Of a stretch of DNA of 64,000 bases, positions 23,759 through 36,732 are shown piece by piece. Every line of letters starts with the position of its first letter. Position 1 is the first letter of the stretch. Below the pieces are notes generated by a model that searched no databases, was not told the DNA's origin, and saw only the letters and a list, made by a program, of their open reading frames with translations. Source of the DNA: Lamellibrachia columna (Eukaryota; Annelida; Polychaeta; Sabellida; Siboglinidae); the NCBI GenBank assembly GCA_963662155.1, contig OY759271.1, forward strand, positions 475,001 through 539,000, given 5' to 3'. The position numbers and the translations under genes were made by a program.

Positions 23759-24710
23759 TCCATACACTTCCTGGACCCACTACCCAGTGTGTAGATCCGC
23801 TCAAGTCTGGTCAATAACAGATTTAACACCTACACATAGTTCACTGAATGGTATTAATTCAGTCAACACTTGATCATTTGCTGTGTCGCCAGAACAGTCT
23901 GCATTGATTGTCCTTAAACACTTCCAGGAGAAATCATATGGCAATATCTTCATTATGTTGGACCGTCGACTGTAACGGTATTTTTTTTAATAATACAATA
24001 AGTTATAACATTTATATAAATTAAATTTAACAAAGGTAATAATAAATACATTTGTATGTGGGCGTTTTCACGTACAGGGTACACTTTTGCCAAAATGAAC
24101 TTTCCCGCATAGTATTGAAATAATTAATGGTGTAATATTAATTCAGTCTAAATATATATTCCTTGCTGATCTCAGCTGATTGATGCACAACAACCAACTC
24201 ACTTCTTCGTGGTGACGTACTACTCACGAGAGATGGAGTAAAGAGCTGACCCATTGTGTCTGCAATGATATTAACAGATGTCGTCATTTCATCATCCCAA
24301 AATCCAATAAATGAATGGGTCAAATTTTCTACAGTTTCTTTTAATGCAGGCCATTTGAATATGTTACACATTTTGTTTACAAATATCTTGTTACACATAG
24401 GTGTAAGAAAACCTGTCTACTTAAATGCTTCCTTTCCTGTCTGAATCAACCAATGGTTCCATTCCAAAAATATATATAATTCGACCAAACATTACATCTA
24501 TATTGCACATCTGTTGAATACTAGTGGAATGATAGGATGAACATTTGAAGCAGTGTGCCGACGACCATAAAAGGATCAACATTTGCAGCAGTAAAAATAC
24601 CCCAAAAAGCCATCTTGGTGCCCCCTGGGGCAAGACAGCTACCCATATACCTGGGGCAGTTCGGTCTACAACTCCTTCCCGCGTGTTTTTAATGCAAGAG
24701 CAAGAGAGCT

Positions 24711-24840
24711 CTTTACACTTCAAGTAAGCTGTAATATATGTGTAAAGACTGACTGGGCTGTGAGTACAACAATCACTTTACACTTCAAGTAAGCTGTAAT
24801 GTCTGCGTAAAGACTGACTTGGCTGTGAGTGCAATAATTA
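24711..24840. repeat. 65-bp tandem repeat, two units (copy 2)
   Basis: Same two units as at 9083. Confidence 0.75.
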
Positions 24841-24859
24841 GCATGAGCCAAGAACTTAC

Positions 24860-25032
24860 GCTGTCGATGTTCTCATCCTTGTGTGGTTTGTCCCAGGTGA
24901 CACCGACGCCGTCCTGTCGTGACGTCTTTACTGCTGGTACGTCAATTGTTGTGTAATCGAATGGCTCTGTGTCGTCCACTGATGTAGTCATGTTGTGTAC
25001 TGACTTTTGTGACTGAGGTTTGATGGTGGCAC
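24860..25032 (-). other. Candidate host exon on the minus strand (copy 2)
   Basis: The frame, acceptor and GTAAGT donor are all preserved relative to 9232-9404. Confidence 0.4.
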
Positions 25033-25123
25033 CTGGAATGATGACATCAAGTCTATACAGGCAATACATATCAGTCAGTGTTGTAGTTTGATCATTATAA
25101 TAGTTTACAGAAATTACAAAATA

Positions 25124-25157
25124 ACTTATCTGGGAGTCTGACTTATCTGGGAGTCTG
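25124..25157. repeat. 17-bp direct duplication at the D2/B junction
   Basis: 'acttatctgggagtctg' occurs at 25124 and 25141. The matching place at 9497 has one copy. Confidence 0.85.
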
Positions 25158-26155
25158 ACTTTGTAATGAGTTGGTTGTATTTAGTCAGTTCTGTGTCATG
25201 GCGTGCAACACCCATAACTGTCATGTTCCTGAGAACAAAAACAAGAGTTGTGGTTGGATATGGGTTGTCGGAAGAGTTTAAAGTTAACATCGGTTAGAGG
25301 CAAGGAAATGACCCTTTACTCTTTATCATGGTGGTGGCACTAATCAGCAGGAAGATCAGCATGAAGGATGTTCTCAGGAAGGGGATGTATGCAAACGATC
25401 TGGCCATGATAGCAGACACAAAACAAGAACTACAGGAACTGTTGGAGGAATGGAAGTGGGTGTTCAAGAAGCACGGACCGATAATGAGACGGGAGAAGAC
25501 AGAAGAGATGTGGGTTTGACATCAGAGAGAGCACTTGAACATTAGCTTGGATGATAAGGAGTTCAACCAAGTGGATGGCTTTGTGTAACTTGGAGGAATG
25601 GTTAATGAGGATGAGCATTCAGAGGTAGAAATGCGATGCCGGATACAACAGGGAGCGAATGCTTGGGGAAAGGTAGAGGGAGTCATGTTGGACAGAAACA
25701 TTTTGAAAAAGCTGAAAAGGAAAGTCCTGAGAGCTTGTGTTACATAAGCATGCCTTAATCTCTATCTGGAGACAGTGGCGTTGACAGAACAACAACAGCA
25801 GCTGAAAGTTGGTTCTGGTTTTGTTGAATAACACGAACAAAGAGGGTTGACGAAAGAAGGATGAACGACCTGAGGAAATATGTGATGCAACAAAACAGTT
25901 CAACAGGAAGATTGTTGAGAAGCAAGATGAAATGGCCAGGCCACATGGTAAGGATGGATGCAGACATACTAGTAAAGAGAGTGGAAGAGAAAGGTAAAAA
26001 AACATAAAGGATGCAAGAAAAGGGGAACAAACAGCTAAGATCGAAGGATTGCGTGAGGTGGGATATGAGAAGATCGGGGGAAGATGAAAGATGGAGAGGG
26101 GGCAGCCGATAGAAAAGTATGGAAAGAAAAAACAGAAAGAGTGACTCGACAATAT
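25158..26155 (+). pseudogene. Decayed LINE RT fragment (right of D2)
   Basis: Counterpart of 9517-10510. The ACA-TAA stop after VLRACV is shared, so it predates the duplication. Confidence 0.7.
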
Positions 26156-26842
26156 TTTACCTGAACCTAACCCATGAACATCAGTGAAAAAAGAGGAAAA
26201 GCACCGTTAGTTTGGTAAAAAAAAATTAGGTTTAATAAATCTAAAATATGGTCAACATTTTCATAAGCAGTGTATAAATTGCTTATGAGAAAAAACATTA
26301 TTTCAATAGAATATTTGCTAAATATTAAAAAATCAATCTCTCATATGTATCTCTGTTTGAGCAATATGCATTTTACCATATGGTTGTACTCATATAAACG
26401 ACGAACTCTTCTTGACTACAGCATGCTCATAAAAATCAAATATCCTTTGACAAGAAGGATGTACAGTGAAAGTATAAATAAAAACATTAAACAAATCAAT
26501 CTGGTTACCAAAACATACGCCATTTCTACTAAGCGCAAATACTGATTTATTAGAACAACTGTAAAAGTTAGTTTCTCAATCTAATGTGACATTCTCCCCT
26601 CCCCCACAATTCATTGTTACAGTTTTTGCAATGTCTGTTTCACTCATAATCCAATGAATTTGCAAGAGCACCATGAATGGCCTGTTTCCAAGGCGGTTAT
26701 GTCTACTTATGACACCAACCTGTACCAACACACAAAGTGGGGATAGGCAAGCGCGATCCGATGGAAGTGACCCTTGATATTGTTTACTCTCGGTCCACCA
26801 AAATTTTTCCTGGCTGCCGCAGCACCTGTAAAAAGACCTAAA
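26156..26842. repeat. AT-rich spacer of unit B
   Basis: Same version as 10511-11198. First member of a 1,810-bp tandem pair with 27966. Confidence 0.6.
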
Positions 26843-26968
26843 GTAAAGGCATGTTTATGTTTACACAGCACTGTATCCACTCCTTGGGATTGTTCAACGT
26901 GCTTAACAGTTCACTCCCTGGCTGACCTGTTCATTCCAACACCTTTTGTACTTATCTGGGAGTCTGAC
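26843..26968 (-). mobile_element. Old SINE relic (3' body)
   Basis: Counterpart of 11199-11324. Confidence 0.5.
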
Positions 26969-27965
26969 TTTGTAATAAGTTGGTTGTATTTAGTCAGTTC
27001 TGTGTAATGGCGTGCAACACCCAGAACTGTCATGTTCCTGAGAACAAAAAGAAGAGTTGTGGTTGGATATGGGTTGTCGGAAGAGTTTAAAGTTAACATC
27101 GGTTAGATGCAAGGAAATGACCCTTTACTCTTTATCATGGTGGTGGCACTAATCAGCAGGAAGATCAGCATGAAGGATGTTCTCAGGAAGGGGATGTATG
27201 CAAACGATCTGGCCATGATAGCAGACACAAAACAAGAACTACAGGAACTGTTGGAGGAATGGAAGTGGGTGTTCAAGAAGCACGGACCGATAATGAGACG
27301 GGAGAAGACAGAAGAGATGTGGGTTTGACATCAGAGAGAGCACTTGAACATTAGCTTGGATGATAAGGAGTTCAACCAAGTGGATGGCTTTGTGTAACTT
27401 GGAGGAATGGTTAATGAGGATGAGCATTCAGAGGTAGAAATGCGATGCCGGATACAACAGGGAGCGAATGCTTGGGGAAAGGTAGAGGGAGTCATGTTGG
27501 ACAGAAACATTTTGAAAAAGCTGAAAAGGAAAGTCCTGAGAGCTTGTGTTACATAAGCATGCCTTAATCTCTATCTGGAGACAGTGGCGTTGACAGAACA
27601 ACAACAGCAGCTGAAAGTTGGTTCTGGTTTTGTTGAATAACACGAACAAAGAGGGTTGACGAAAGAAGGATGAACGACCTGAGGAAATATGTGATGCAAC
27701 AAAACAGTTCAACAGGAAGATTGGTGAGAAGCAAGATGAAATGGCCAGGCCACATGGTAAGGATGGATGCAGACATACTAGTAAAAAGAGTGGAAGAGAA
27801 AGGTAAAAAAAACATAAAGGATGCAAGAAAAGGGGAACAAACAGCTAAGATCGAAGGATTGCGTGAGGTGGGATATGAGAAGATCGGGGGAAGATGAAAG
27901 ATGGAGAGGGGGCAGCCGATAGATAAGTATGGAAAGAAAAAACAGAAAGAGTGACTCGACAATAT
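26969..27965 (+). pseudogene. Decayed LINE RT fragment
   Basis: Full-length fragment with the same YAND box and no SINE. It has an added TAA at 27005 (tgtgtaatgg) shared with 28815. Confidence 0.7.
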
Positions 27966-28652
27966 TTTACCTGAACCTAACCCATGAACATCAGTGAAAA
28001 AAGAGGAAAAGCACCGTTAGTTTGGTAAAAAAAAATTAGGTTTAATAAATCTAAAATATGGTCAACATTTTCATAAGCAGTGTATAAATTGCTTATGAGA
28101 AAAAACATTATTTCAATAGAATATTTGCTAAATATTAAAAAATCAATCTCTCATATGTATCTCTGTTTGAGCAATATGCATTAAACCATATGGTTGTACT
28201 CATATAAACGACGAACTCTTCTTGACTACAGCATGCTCATAAAAATCAAATATCCTTTGACAAGAAGGATGTACAGTGAAAGTATAAATAAAAACATTAA
28301 ACAAATCAATCTGGTTACCAAAACATACGCCATTTCTACTAAGCGCAAATACTGATTTATTAGAACAACTGTAAAAGTTAGTTTCTCAATCTAATGTGAC
28401 ATTCTCCCCTCCCCCACAATTCATTGTTACAGTTTTTGCAATGTCTGTTTCACTCATAATCCAATGAATTTGCAAGAGCACCATGAATGGCCTGTTTCCA
28501 AGGCGGTTATGTCTACTTATGACACCAACCTGTACCAACACACAAAGTGGGGATAGGCAAGCGCGATCCGATGGAAGTGACCCTTGATATTGTTTACTCT
28601 CGGTCCACCAAAATTTTTCCTGGCTGCCGCAGCACCTGTAAAAAGACCTAAA
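27966..28652. repeat. AT-rich spacer of unit B
   Basis: Second member of the 1,810-bp tandem pair. The change 'gcattaaacc' breaks the chance frame seen in other copies. Confidence 0.6.
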
Positions 28653-28778
28653 GTAAAGGCATGTTTATGTTTACACAGCACTGTATCCACTCCTTGGGAT
28701 TGTTCAACGTGCTTAACAGTTCACTCCCTGGCTGACCTGTTCATTCCAACACCTTTTGTACTTATCTGGGAGTCTGAC
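28653..28778 (-). mobile_element. Old SINE relic (3' body)
   Basis: Counterpart of 26843-26968. Confidence 0.5.
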
Positions 28779-29682
28779 TTTGTAATAAGTTGGTTGTATT
28801 TAGTCAGTTCTGTGTAATGGCGTGCAACACCCAGAACTGTCATGTTCCTGAGAACAAAAAGAAGAGTTGTGGTTGGATATGGGTTGTCGGAAGAGTTTAA
28901 AGTTAACATCGGTTAGATGCAAGGAAATGACCCTTTACTCTTTATCATGGTGGTGGCACTAATCAGCAGGAAGATCAGCATGAAGGATGTTCTCAGGAAG
29001 GGGATGTATGCAAACGATCTGGCCATGATAGCAGACAAAAAACAAGAACTACAGGAAGTGTTGGAGGAATGGAAGGGGGTGTTCAAGAAGGAAGGACCGA
29101 TAATGAGCCGGGAGAAGACAGAAGAGATGTGTGTTTGACATCAGAGAGAGGACTTGAACATTAGTTTGGATGATGAGGAGTTCAACCAAGTGGATGGCTT
29201 TGTGTAAAAAGTAAAGGTATGTTCTTATATAGCGCGGTATCCGGTCCATAGGACTGCTCAAAGCGCTTTACACTTCACACCCTGGCAGACCTGTTCATTC
29301 CAAAGCCATCTCAACTTCTTTGGGAAGTATTCAGCCACGCTGCAATTGCTGCGCGAAGGCTATTCGTTCACATATCCACCACTGTCTGTATTGCTAGGTA
29401 CTCATTTATACAGCTGAGTGAACTGTGGCAACGTGGGGTGATCAAACTTGCCAAAGGTTCGAAGCGACCGCAGTGGGATTTGAAACCGGGTTCTCTCGAC
29501 TGAGAGTCCGGCCTTCTAACCGGTATGCTATCGCACCCCTTGGTAACTTGGAGGAATGGTTAATGAGGATGAGCATTCAGAGGTAGAAATGCGATGCCGG
29601 ATACAACAGGGAGCGAATGCTCGGGGAAAGGTAGAGGGAGTCATGTTGGACAGAAACATTTTGAAAAATCTGAAAAGGAAAG
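28779..29682 (+). pseudogene. Decayed LINE RT fragment interrupted by a SINE
   Basis: Same arrangement as 11325-12229, ending at LKRKV at the junction with unit A. Confidence 0.7.
29206..29541 (-). mobile_element. tRNA-derived SINE, copy 3
   Basis: Same insertion site and boundaries as the copies at 11753 and 15422. The neighbouring B units at 25158 and 26969 lack it. Confidence 0.75.
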
Positions 29683-30208
29683 TATATTTTTTTACCTGGT
29701 GCCACAATACACCTATGTAAACAGACCCAAATATCACCTTTGAGTGTGGATTACTGAAAAGCCAGACACCGCAACTTGTCGAATTGCATAACATTACATA
29801 ACCTACTTAGTGGAGTCCTCAGAAACAACTCACCTTCCCTGTGAAACAGTTACGCCAGCTCACTAGGCCATATCAGATAACAGCTGGGCCTGTCCAGGAT
29901 TTTCTCAACTCCCAATAGATGTGTGCTCTTCACATGGACTTGAGTAAAGGTGACTGTGTCTAATTAACTGAAATAAACAAAAGTTGACTGCTAAGTAATT
30001 ATATTATAATGTGACTTGTTCTGATTTGATGTAACTTATCAGAGGGAGGCTGCACTAGTTTGAATATGTCCCCACCCCCCCCCCCCTAATATACTGGTCT
30101 CCTGTCACTGTCATCTGTTTTCTCAGGCGGATTAGACGTCTTTGCATTCAGATAACGGTTTTGTCACTTTCATTAGTAATTTTACTTGGATTTACCTGGG
30201 ATTTTACA

Positions 30209-32545
30209 ATGGAGGAGACAACACATGATAGTAGTAGTAGTAGTAGAAAGAGTGAGGAGAAATGTCCACCTGCTGATGGAATTAAGATGAAAATTGGTGG
30301 CTTCAAGACCGGCCACTGTTACCACAAACCATCAGATGCAGCAATTCAACAGGAACCCAGTGGGGTTAACAGTGGGGTTTGGTTGCCACGGCTAAGCCAG
30401 GATGACTTTGACAGAGTGGTGCAAACCACTCCTTCAGGATTGCTGGCAGTTTCAGACGCAGAGGGTCGGCCAGGCACGAGCAAAATTCTACGGCCACAGC
30501 TTGATCAATGCCCTGACCTAACAGACATCTATCTTCAAGCTGACGTACAGACAGATACTCATGCAGTTTCTGAAATGCGTCTACTTAATGTGGACAAAAA
30601 TGCAGCAATGTGGAATGATTGCTTTAAAGAGCATACTAGCAGAGAGGACACATGTATTCTTCCAAACTTCGAAGTACATGAGAAAAAATTGGGTTTGTGT
30701 TGGCAACAGTCATTGTCCTGTACAGCCTGTCACTACAAGTCACGTATGTATAAACTGTATTCCGAAGTAAACACGGGCAGTCGTGGTCAGAAACCGTGTG
30801 CTCCAAATGTAGCCATCCATGTAGGACTACAAGATACAACGATGGGAAACACAAAGTTGCGACACATTCTGCCCACAACAAACACACCTCCCCCAAGTCG
30901 AAGCGGGATGCAAAGGACATCCAACCGGGTTGCCACAATTACTTCTCAGTCCACGACTGATGACCTACAGCAGAAGAGGGAAAAAACCAGAGATAAATGT
31001 TCTGCGTGGTCTTCCAGCAAATGCACCAATCAATATAAGCATGGATGTGAGGTACAACTCAACATCCCTGAAAAACAGCTACGGTTGTGGACAGAGTGCA
31101 AGTCAAGCAGTGGGAACCGCGATTGAATGGCAGACGGACAAGCATGAGATTCTAGGTTTTCACATGGAAAACAAGCTATGCAAACTAGGCTCATCACTTC
31201 GCAATCAAGGTCAAAATGTGTCGTGCACAGGCCATCAAGGATGTACACCCACGATTCGTGTAGGCGATCCAATGTCAGAATATGAAATAGGCCGCCAAAT
31301 CGGAGTGAGCTTTGCCCAGCAACAGGTCGGACTAAAATTCGTTGCAACAGACGGTGATGCGTAAGCATTTCATGGGTTACAGGATGCCATGCCAACAGTC
31401 GCGGCAGAACGGCAGGCTGACACAACACATCTCGGTCAGACACAGTTCTGACATATCATGAGAGCATCTTTCTCATCCAGAATGTTCCCGGGAGAGAATG
31501 CCATGGTGAGAGCTGAAAACAAGAACATTTTTGCAGAGGATGTAAGAACACGATGCCAGAAAATCTACACTTTATGCTGGTGACATTAGAATGATAACTA
31601 CTAAGATGCCAAAGATAATCCAAGCAACACTGGACTGTTATTCTGGCTCATGTCAGAACTGTCACCCACCGACATGGAATTGTCTGTCGTGGAGGCAAGC
31701 GAAACAACTGGTGGAAAAGGTCACACTTTATGCTGGTGACATTAGAATGATAACTACTAAGATGCCAAAGATAATCCAAGCAACACTGGACTGTTATTCT
31801 GGCTCATGTCAGAACTGTCACCCACCGACATGGAATTGTCTGTCGTGGAGGCAAGCGAAACAACTGGTGGAAAAGGTCACAGCATTTCAAGGCATGTGGC
31901 CTGACACGACTCAATATGACAGATGAAGACCGAGCAACACTTAAAGGATTAATAGAAATGCGACTTGGAAATTCAGCACTCCAGATGACACGACACAGAC
32001 TTACAACTGACAAGAATGAATCCATTAACCGATCATTCAGTGCTTCATTGCCGAAGAATGTTAAATTCACTAGAAATGCACATGGACGAGTGAGTTCAGT
32101 GATCGATCGCATAAATTATGGAGCGGGGAATTCAATGCTGCGCAAGTTGGAGAATGTACATTGTCCTATTACGAGAGGTGGACAGGTCGCTACAGCTGTC
32201 AAGCAAATCCAGCATGAGGTGGAATACCAGAGACAATACAAACGTCGATCATCAGTGCGTCTGCATATCCGTCATACCAAGTTAAAGCGCATGCAGAACT
32301 ACTTCGATTCAAACAGAAACCGCCATCCAGAAGATCGATACCTGAAGTGTCAGCTTGATCCAAAACCATCTACTCGTAAAGGGAAGAAAAGGCCAGCTTC
32401 AGAAACGCCAGCAGCAGTAGTTAAGCCAGTGGACACAGGGAGTCGCCGCAGAAAGACAACACTGCCAACTGCAAACAGGGAAGATCATCCTTATTCATTG
32501 CGATCACGAAAGTCTGCTGATCACAGTTATGCCAGCAGAAAGTAG
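30209..32545 (+). pseudogene. Mutator-like transposase, broken
   Basis: Landmarks in order: VWLPRLSQDDFDRVV and SDAEGRPGTSKILRP (N-terminal region of invertebrate Mutator-like transposases), a Cys-rich part (CWQQSLSCTACHY), TTMGNTKLRHILP and PPPSRSGMQRTSNRV, then NISMDVRYNS with a first catalytic-type Asp, NKLCKLGSSLR, HQGCTPTIRVGD, KFVATDGDA with a second Asp, RMFPGENAM, the Cys segment CYSGSCQNC, and the tail TTDKNESINRSFSASLPKNV. This order matches, from memory, a transposase family common in cnidarian and mollusc genomes. It would cut and paste the element in the nucleus. Lesions: frameshift near the A-run at about 30980, TAA at 31362-31364, TGA at 31449-31451, frameshift near 31570, an in-frame 156-bp duplication, and a frameshift near 31900. 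The first frame alone reaches 31126. Confidence 0.7.
31567..31878 (+). repeat. 156-bp tandem duplication inside the transposase
   Basis: Two copies (31567-31722 and 31723-31878) that appear identical base for base. The duplicated part covers 52 codons from LYAGDIRM to LVEKV and keeps the frame. Confidence 0.9.
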
Positions 32546-32769
32546 AGGGTAGATTATGAAACAAACAGAAAACAGAACACTTCTTACAAATGTGAACTTT
32601 CTACTTTCTCCCAGTTTCATCACTCATAGACCTGCAACCACAATACAAGAAACCACCAACAGACAATGGACCATGACTGGCACATGGTGCCATCTTGTGA
32701 GCTATACATCAATCGACATTCGAAGACATCACTCAGCATGGGCTGACAGACACAACTGCATAAGATTGA
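32546..32769. other. Region between the convergent transposon ORFs
   Basis: A weak + frame (32556-32807) has no recognised motif. It is taken as the transposase 3' UTR or intergenic DNA. Confidence 0.4.
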
Positions 32770-33335
32770 CTACAGCAGACGACACTTTGAAAAAACTGAA
32801 GGATTGAACACATCTAGAAAAATGTAAGTTTTACTATTGCATTGCCAATGAAATACCTTGAATTGCAACATACACTTTGGATATGGTGCATGACCAAAGC
32901 ATACATTTTGACTAACACAATATTGCCTGTTGTTATTTATGGAATGTGGCTCCATAGAGATATGACTTGCTGTCAGACACAGACTGTTATGACAAAGATG
33001 ACTGCCATCTAAGCCAGGTTCAACACGTGTCATTTTGTGTTCAAGCATATAACTTAAACGATGCACTGTAACCGTTCTGTAGCCACACTCAAAACGGCAA
33101 TTAATCACACCATAGTCACTGAATTTCCCTTTTTGCACCCTGTCCACAACTGACACTGCCCATTGGCAGACAATACCACCTTTTCTTGTAATTTTGCAGG
33201 GTACTTTTTACAAAAATCAACATCCATGTTTTTTTGTTTCCGTTGCCATGACACTCTATTTGGAGACACACCACAGTTGGGAATTGCATTGGTGGCCATG
33301 TTAACGTTTTGTCTGATTATAAGAAAACCTGACAA
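32770..33335 (-). pseudogene. His-Me-finger zinc-binding-loop protein of the transposon, broken
   Basis: The minus strand reads CQLWTGC, a single-base frameshift near 33130 (one G short in a GGG run), then KFSDYGVINCRF, TVHRLSYML, GSHLCHNSLCLTASHISMEP, HSINNNRQYC, CFGHAPYPKCM. This follows the zinc-binding loop of His-Me-finger homing endonucleases (Pfam zf-His_Me_endon): the HLCHNxLC and CxGH..YPxC clusters supply Cys/His ligands, and the His in SHLCH is the expected catalytic-type residue. It would bind or cut DNA. It is convergent with the transposase, so it is probably the element's second gene, but its role in transposition is unknown to me. Two open pieces remain (33105-33335 and 32770-33156). 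Confidence 0.65.
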
Positions 33336-34490
33336 TCAAAAATTCTGAAATAAATGTGCAGCAACTGCCATCATCTCATTGACATGCTCACCAACGTTTA
33401 TCAAAATCACATGCCTCCAGCTCTTTTAAAATGCCCCCATGTGCGATGCCCGTCAATATTTACAAAAAATAGCTGTGTATTCATGCGCCCACGTGGCCCA
33501 TAGCAGAAAAATTTCCATAAATCCCTCCGGCAGTCAAACTCTCAAAAAAATGCACTATTTCACAGCCAATAGCTTCTATAAACAAACCTGTGAATATTCA
33601 TGCTCAAAGGCACTCATGTCACATAATATGAATTTATTAAGTTCACATTTCACAATTTCGCATGCCCTACATTGAATTTAGACTGTTGATAAAAGGTAAA
33701 TGAAAATCATGCATTCATGCAAAAAATCTATGTCCTACATAGTTGTTGGAGTTGCTTACATACAAAAGGAACCACCACCTGTGGTGGGCAGAACACACAT
33801 ATATGAGCTACTTCAGCTTGAGACAGTCTGTATTCTAGTACGATACTCGAATACACTCACTTTTTCAGCTCACTCGAATAAACTTGCAACATAATTTTTT
33901 GAATAGTCTAGCATGTGTTCTGTAATCAAATTCTATATAGCCAGTTGTTATTCCATACGGAAAGTTATAATAATTTTTTACCTGGTGCCACAATACACCT
34001 ATGTAAACAGACCCAAATATCACCTTTGAGTGTGGATTACTGAAAAGCCAGACACCTCAACTTGTCGAATTGCATAACATTACATAACCTACTTAGTGGA
34101 GTCCTCAAAAACAACTCACCTTCCATGTGAAACAGTTACGTCAGCTCACTAGGCCATATCAGATAACAGCTGGGCCTGTCCAGGATTTTCTCAACTCCCA
34201 ATAGATGTGTGCTCTTCACATGGACTTGAGTAAAGGTGACTGTGTCTAATTAACTGAAATAAACAAAAGTTGACTGCTAAGTAATTATATTATAATGTGA
34301 CTTGTACTGCTTTGATGTAACTTATCAGAGGGAGGCTGCTCTAGTTTGAAGATGTCCCCACCCCCCCCTAATATACTGGTCTCCTGTCACTGTCATCTGG
34401 TTTCTCAGGTGGATTAGACGTCTTTGCATTCAGATAACGGTTTTGTCACTTTCATTAGTAATTTTACTTGGATTTACCTGGGATTTTAAA
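33336..34490 (+). repeat. Distal part of the full A unit and start of the next
   Basis: From 'gtgtattcatgcgcc' at about 33474 the sequence is ordinary unit A. A deletion near 33672 removes about 90 bases present in other units (cgtgtgaaacagtaaac...). No gene. Confidence 0.6.
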
Positions 34491-34802
34491 ATGGAGGAGA
34501 CAACACATGATAGTAGTAGTAGTAGTAGAAAGAGTGAGGAGAAATGTCCACCTGCTGGTGGAATTAAGATGAAAATTTGTGGCTTCAAGACCGGCCACTG
34601 TTACCACAAACCATCAGATGCAGCACTCCAACAGGAACCCAGTGGGGTTAGCAGTGGGGTTTGGTTGCCACGGCTAAGCCAGGATGACTTTGACAGAGTG
34701 GTGCAAACCACTCCTTCAGGATTGCTGGCAGTTTCCGACGTATATTCATGCGCCCACGTGGCCCATAGCAGAAAAATTCCCATAAATCCCTCCGCCAGTT
34801 AA
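34491..34802 (+). pseudogene. 5' fragment of Mutator-like transposase, A copy 5
   Basis: Intact 103-codon frame with G-to-C (KICGF) and I-to-L (AALQQ) changes. Confidence 0.65.
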
Positions 34803-35546
34803 ACACTCCAAAAAATGCACTATTTCACAGCCAATAGCTTCTATAAACAAACCTGTGAATATTCATGCTCAAAGGCACTCATGTCACATACTATGAATTT
34901 ATTAAGTTCACATTTCACAATTTCGCGTGCCTACATTCGTGTGAAACAGTAAACAGGAAGGTCAACTGTGGTCTTACCCCAAATAAAAATGGTAATTATA
35001 CAGAAAAAAATTTTATTTAGCCTGTTGATAAAGGTAAATGAAAATCATGCATTCATGCAAAAAATCTATGTCCTACCTAGTTGTTGGAGTTGCTTACATA
35101 CACAAGGAACCACCACCTATGGTTGGCAGAACACACATATTTGAGCTACTTCAGCTTGAGACAGTCTGTATTCTAGTACGATACTCGAATACACTCACTT
35201 TTTCAGGTCACTCGAATGAACTTGTAACATAATTTTTGGAATAGTCCAGCATGTGTTCTGTAATCAAATTCTATATAGCCAGTTGTTATTCCATACTGAA
35301 AGTTATAATAATTTTTTACCTGGTGCCACAATACACCTATGTAAACAGACCCAAGTATCACCTTTGACTGTGGATTACTGAAAAGACAGACATTTCAACT
35401 TGTCGAATTGCATAACATTACATAACCTACTTAGTGGAGTCCTCAAAAACAACTCACCTTCCATGTGAAACAGTTACGTCAGCCAACTAAGCCATATCAG
35501 ATAACAGCTGGGCCTGTCCAGGATTTTCTCAACTCCCAATAGATGT

Positions 35547-35702
35547 GTTAGCAGTGGGGTTTGGTTGCCACGGCTAAGCCAGGATGACTTTGACAGAGTG
35601 GTGCAAACCACTCCTTCAGGATTGCTGGCAGTTTCCGACGTGTATTCATGCGTCCACGTGGCCCATAGCAAAATAATTCCCATAAATCCCTCCGCCAGTT
35701 AA
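35547..35702 (+). pseudogene. 5' fragment of Mutator-like transposase, A copy 6 (start deleted)
   Basis: A deletion joins 'aatagatgtgt' of the upstream region to 'tagcagtgggg' inside the frame, removing the promoter-proximal segment, poly-C, ATG and about 50 codons. Confidence 0.65.
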
Positions 35703-36732
35703 ACTCTCCAAAAAATGCACTATTTCACAGCCAATAGCTTCTATAAACAAACCTGTGAATATTCATGCTCAAAGGCACTCATGTCACATAATATGAATTT
35801 ATTAAGTACACATTTCACAATTTCGCGTGCCCTACATTCGTGTGAAACAGTAAACAGGAAGGTCAACTGTGGTCTTACCCCAAATAAAAATGGTAATTAT
35901 GCAGAAATTTTTTTTATTTAGCCTGTTGATAAAGGTAAATGAAAATCATGCATTCATGCAAAAAATCTATGTCCTACCTAGTTGTTGGAGTTGCTTACAT
36001 ACACAAGGAACCACCACCTATGGTGGGCAGAACACACATATATGAGCTACTTCAGCTTGAGACAGTCTGTATTCTAGTACGATACTCGAATACACTCACT
36101 TTTTCAGCTCACTCGAATGAACTTGTAACATAATTTTTGGAATAGTCCAGCATGTGTTCTGTAATCAAATTCTATATAGCCAGTTGTTATTCCGTACTGA
36201 AAGTTATAATAATTTTTTATCTGGTGCCACAATACACCTATGTAAACAGACCCAAATATCACCTTTGATTGTGGATTACTGAAAAGACAGACATTTCAAC
36301 TTGTCGAATTGCATAACATTACATAACCTACTTAGTGGAGTCCTCAAAAACAACTCACCTTCCATGTGAAACAGTTACATCAGCTCACTAGGCCATATCA
36401 GATAACAGCTGGGCCTGTCCAGGATTTTCTCAACTCCCAATAGATGTGTGCTCTTCACATGGACTTGAGTAAAGGTGACTGTGTCTAATTAACTGAAATA
36501 AACAAAAGTTGACTGCTAATTATTTATATTATAATGTGACTTGTTCTGCTTTGATGTATCTTATCAGAGGGAGGCTGCACTAGTTTGAAGATGTTCCCAC
36601 CCCCCCCCCCTAATATACTGGTCTCCTGTCACACTCATCTTGTTTCTCAGGTGGATTAGACGTCTTTGCATTCAGATAACGGTTTTGTCACTTTCATTAG
36701 TAATTTTACTTGGATTTACCTGGGATTTTAAA

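Larger units (their letters stand above)
20014..25123. repeat. Block D copy 2 (segmental duplication)
   Basis: Collinear with 4385-9496. The sub-features below share its arrangement, and the stretches 20618-22403, 22439-23317 and 23759-24710 hold nothing recognised. Confidence 0.9.
30209..33670 (+). mobile_element. Near-complete Mutator-like DNA transposon copy (boundaries not fixed)
   Basis: The only A-type unit that keeps the interior between the transposase start and the distal 'tgtattcatgcgcc' segment. It has two convergent gene remnants: transposase on + and a His-Me-finger zinc-loop ORF on -. Flanks are ordinary unit A sequence on both sides, so true element ends and terminal inverted repeats cannot be told apart from the array. 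I found none by eye. Confidence 0.65.

Noticed and set aside
32556..32807. 83-codon frame after the transposase
   Set aside because: No motif, and it overlaps the end of the convergent nuclease remnant; probably chance.
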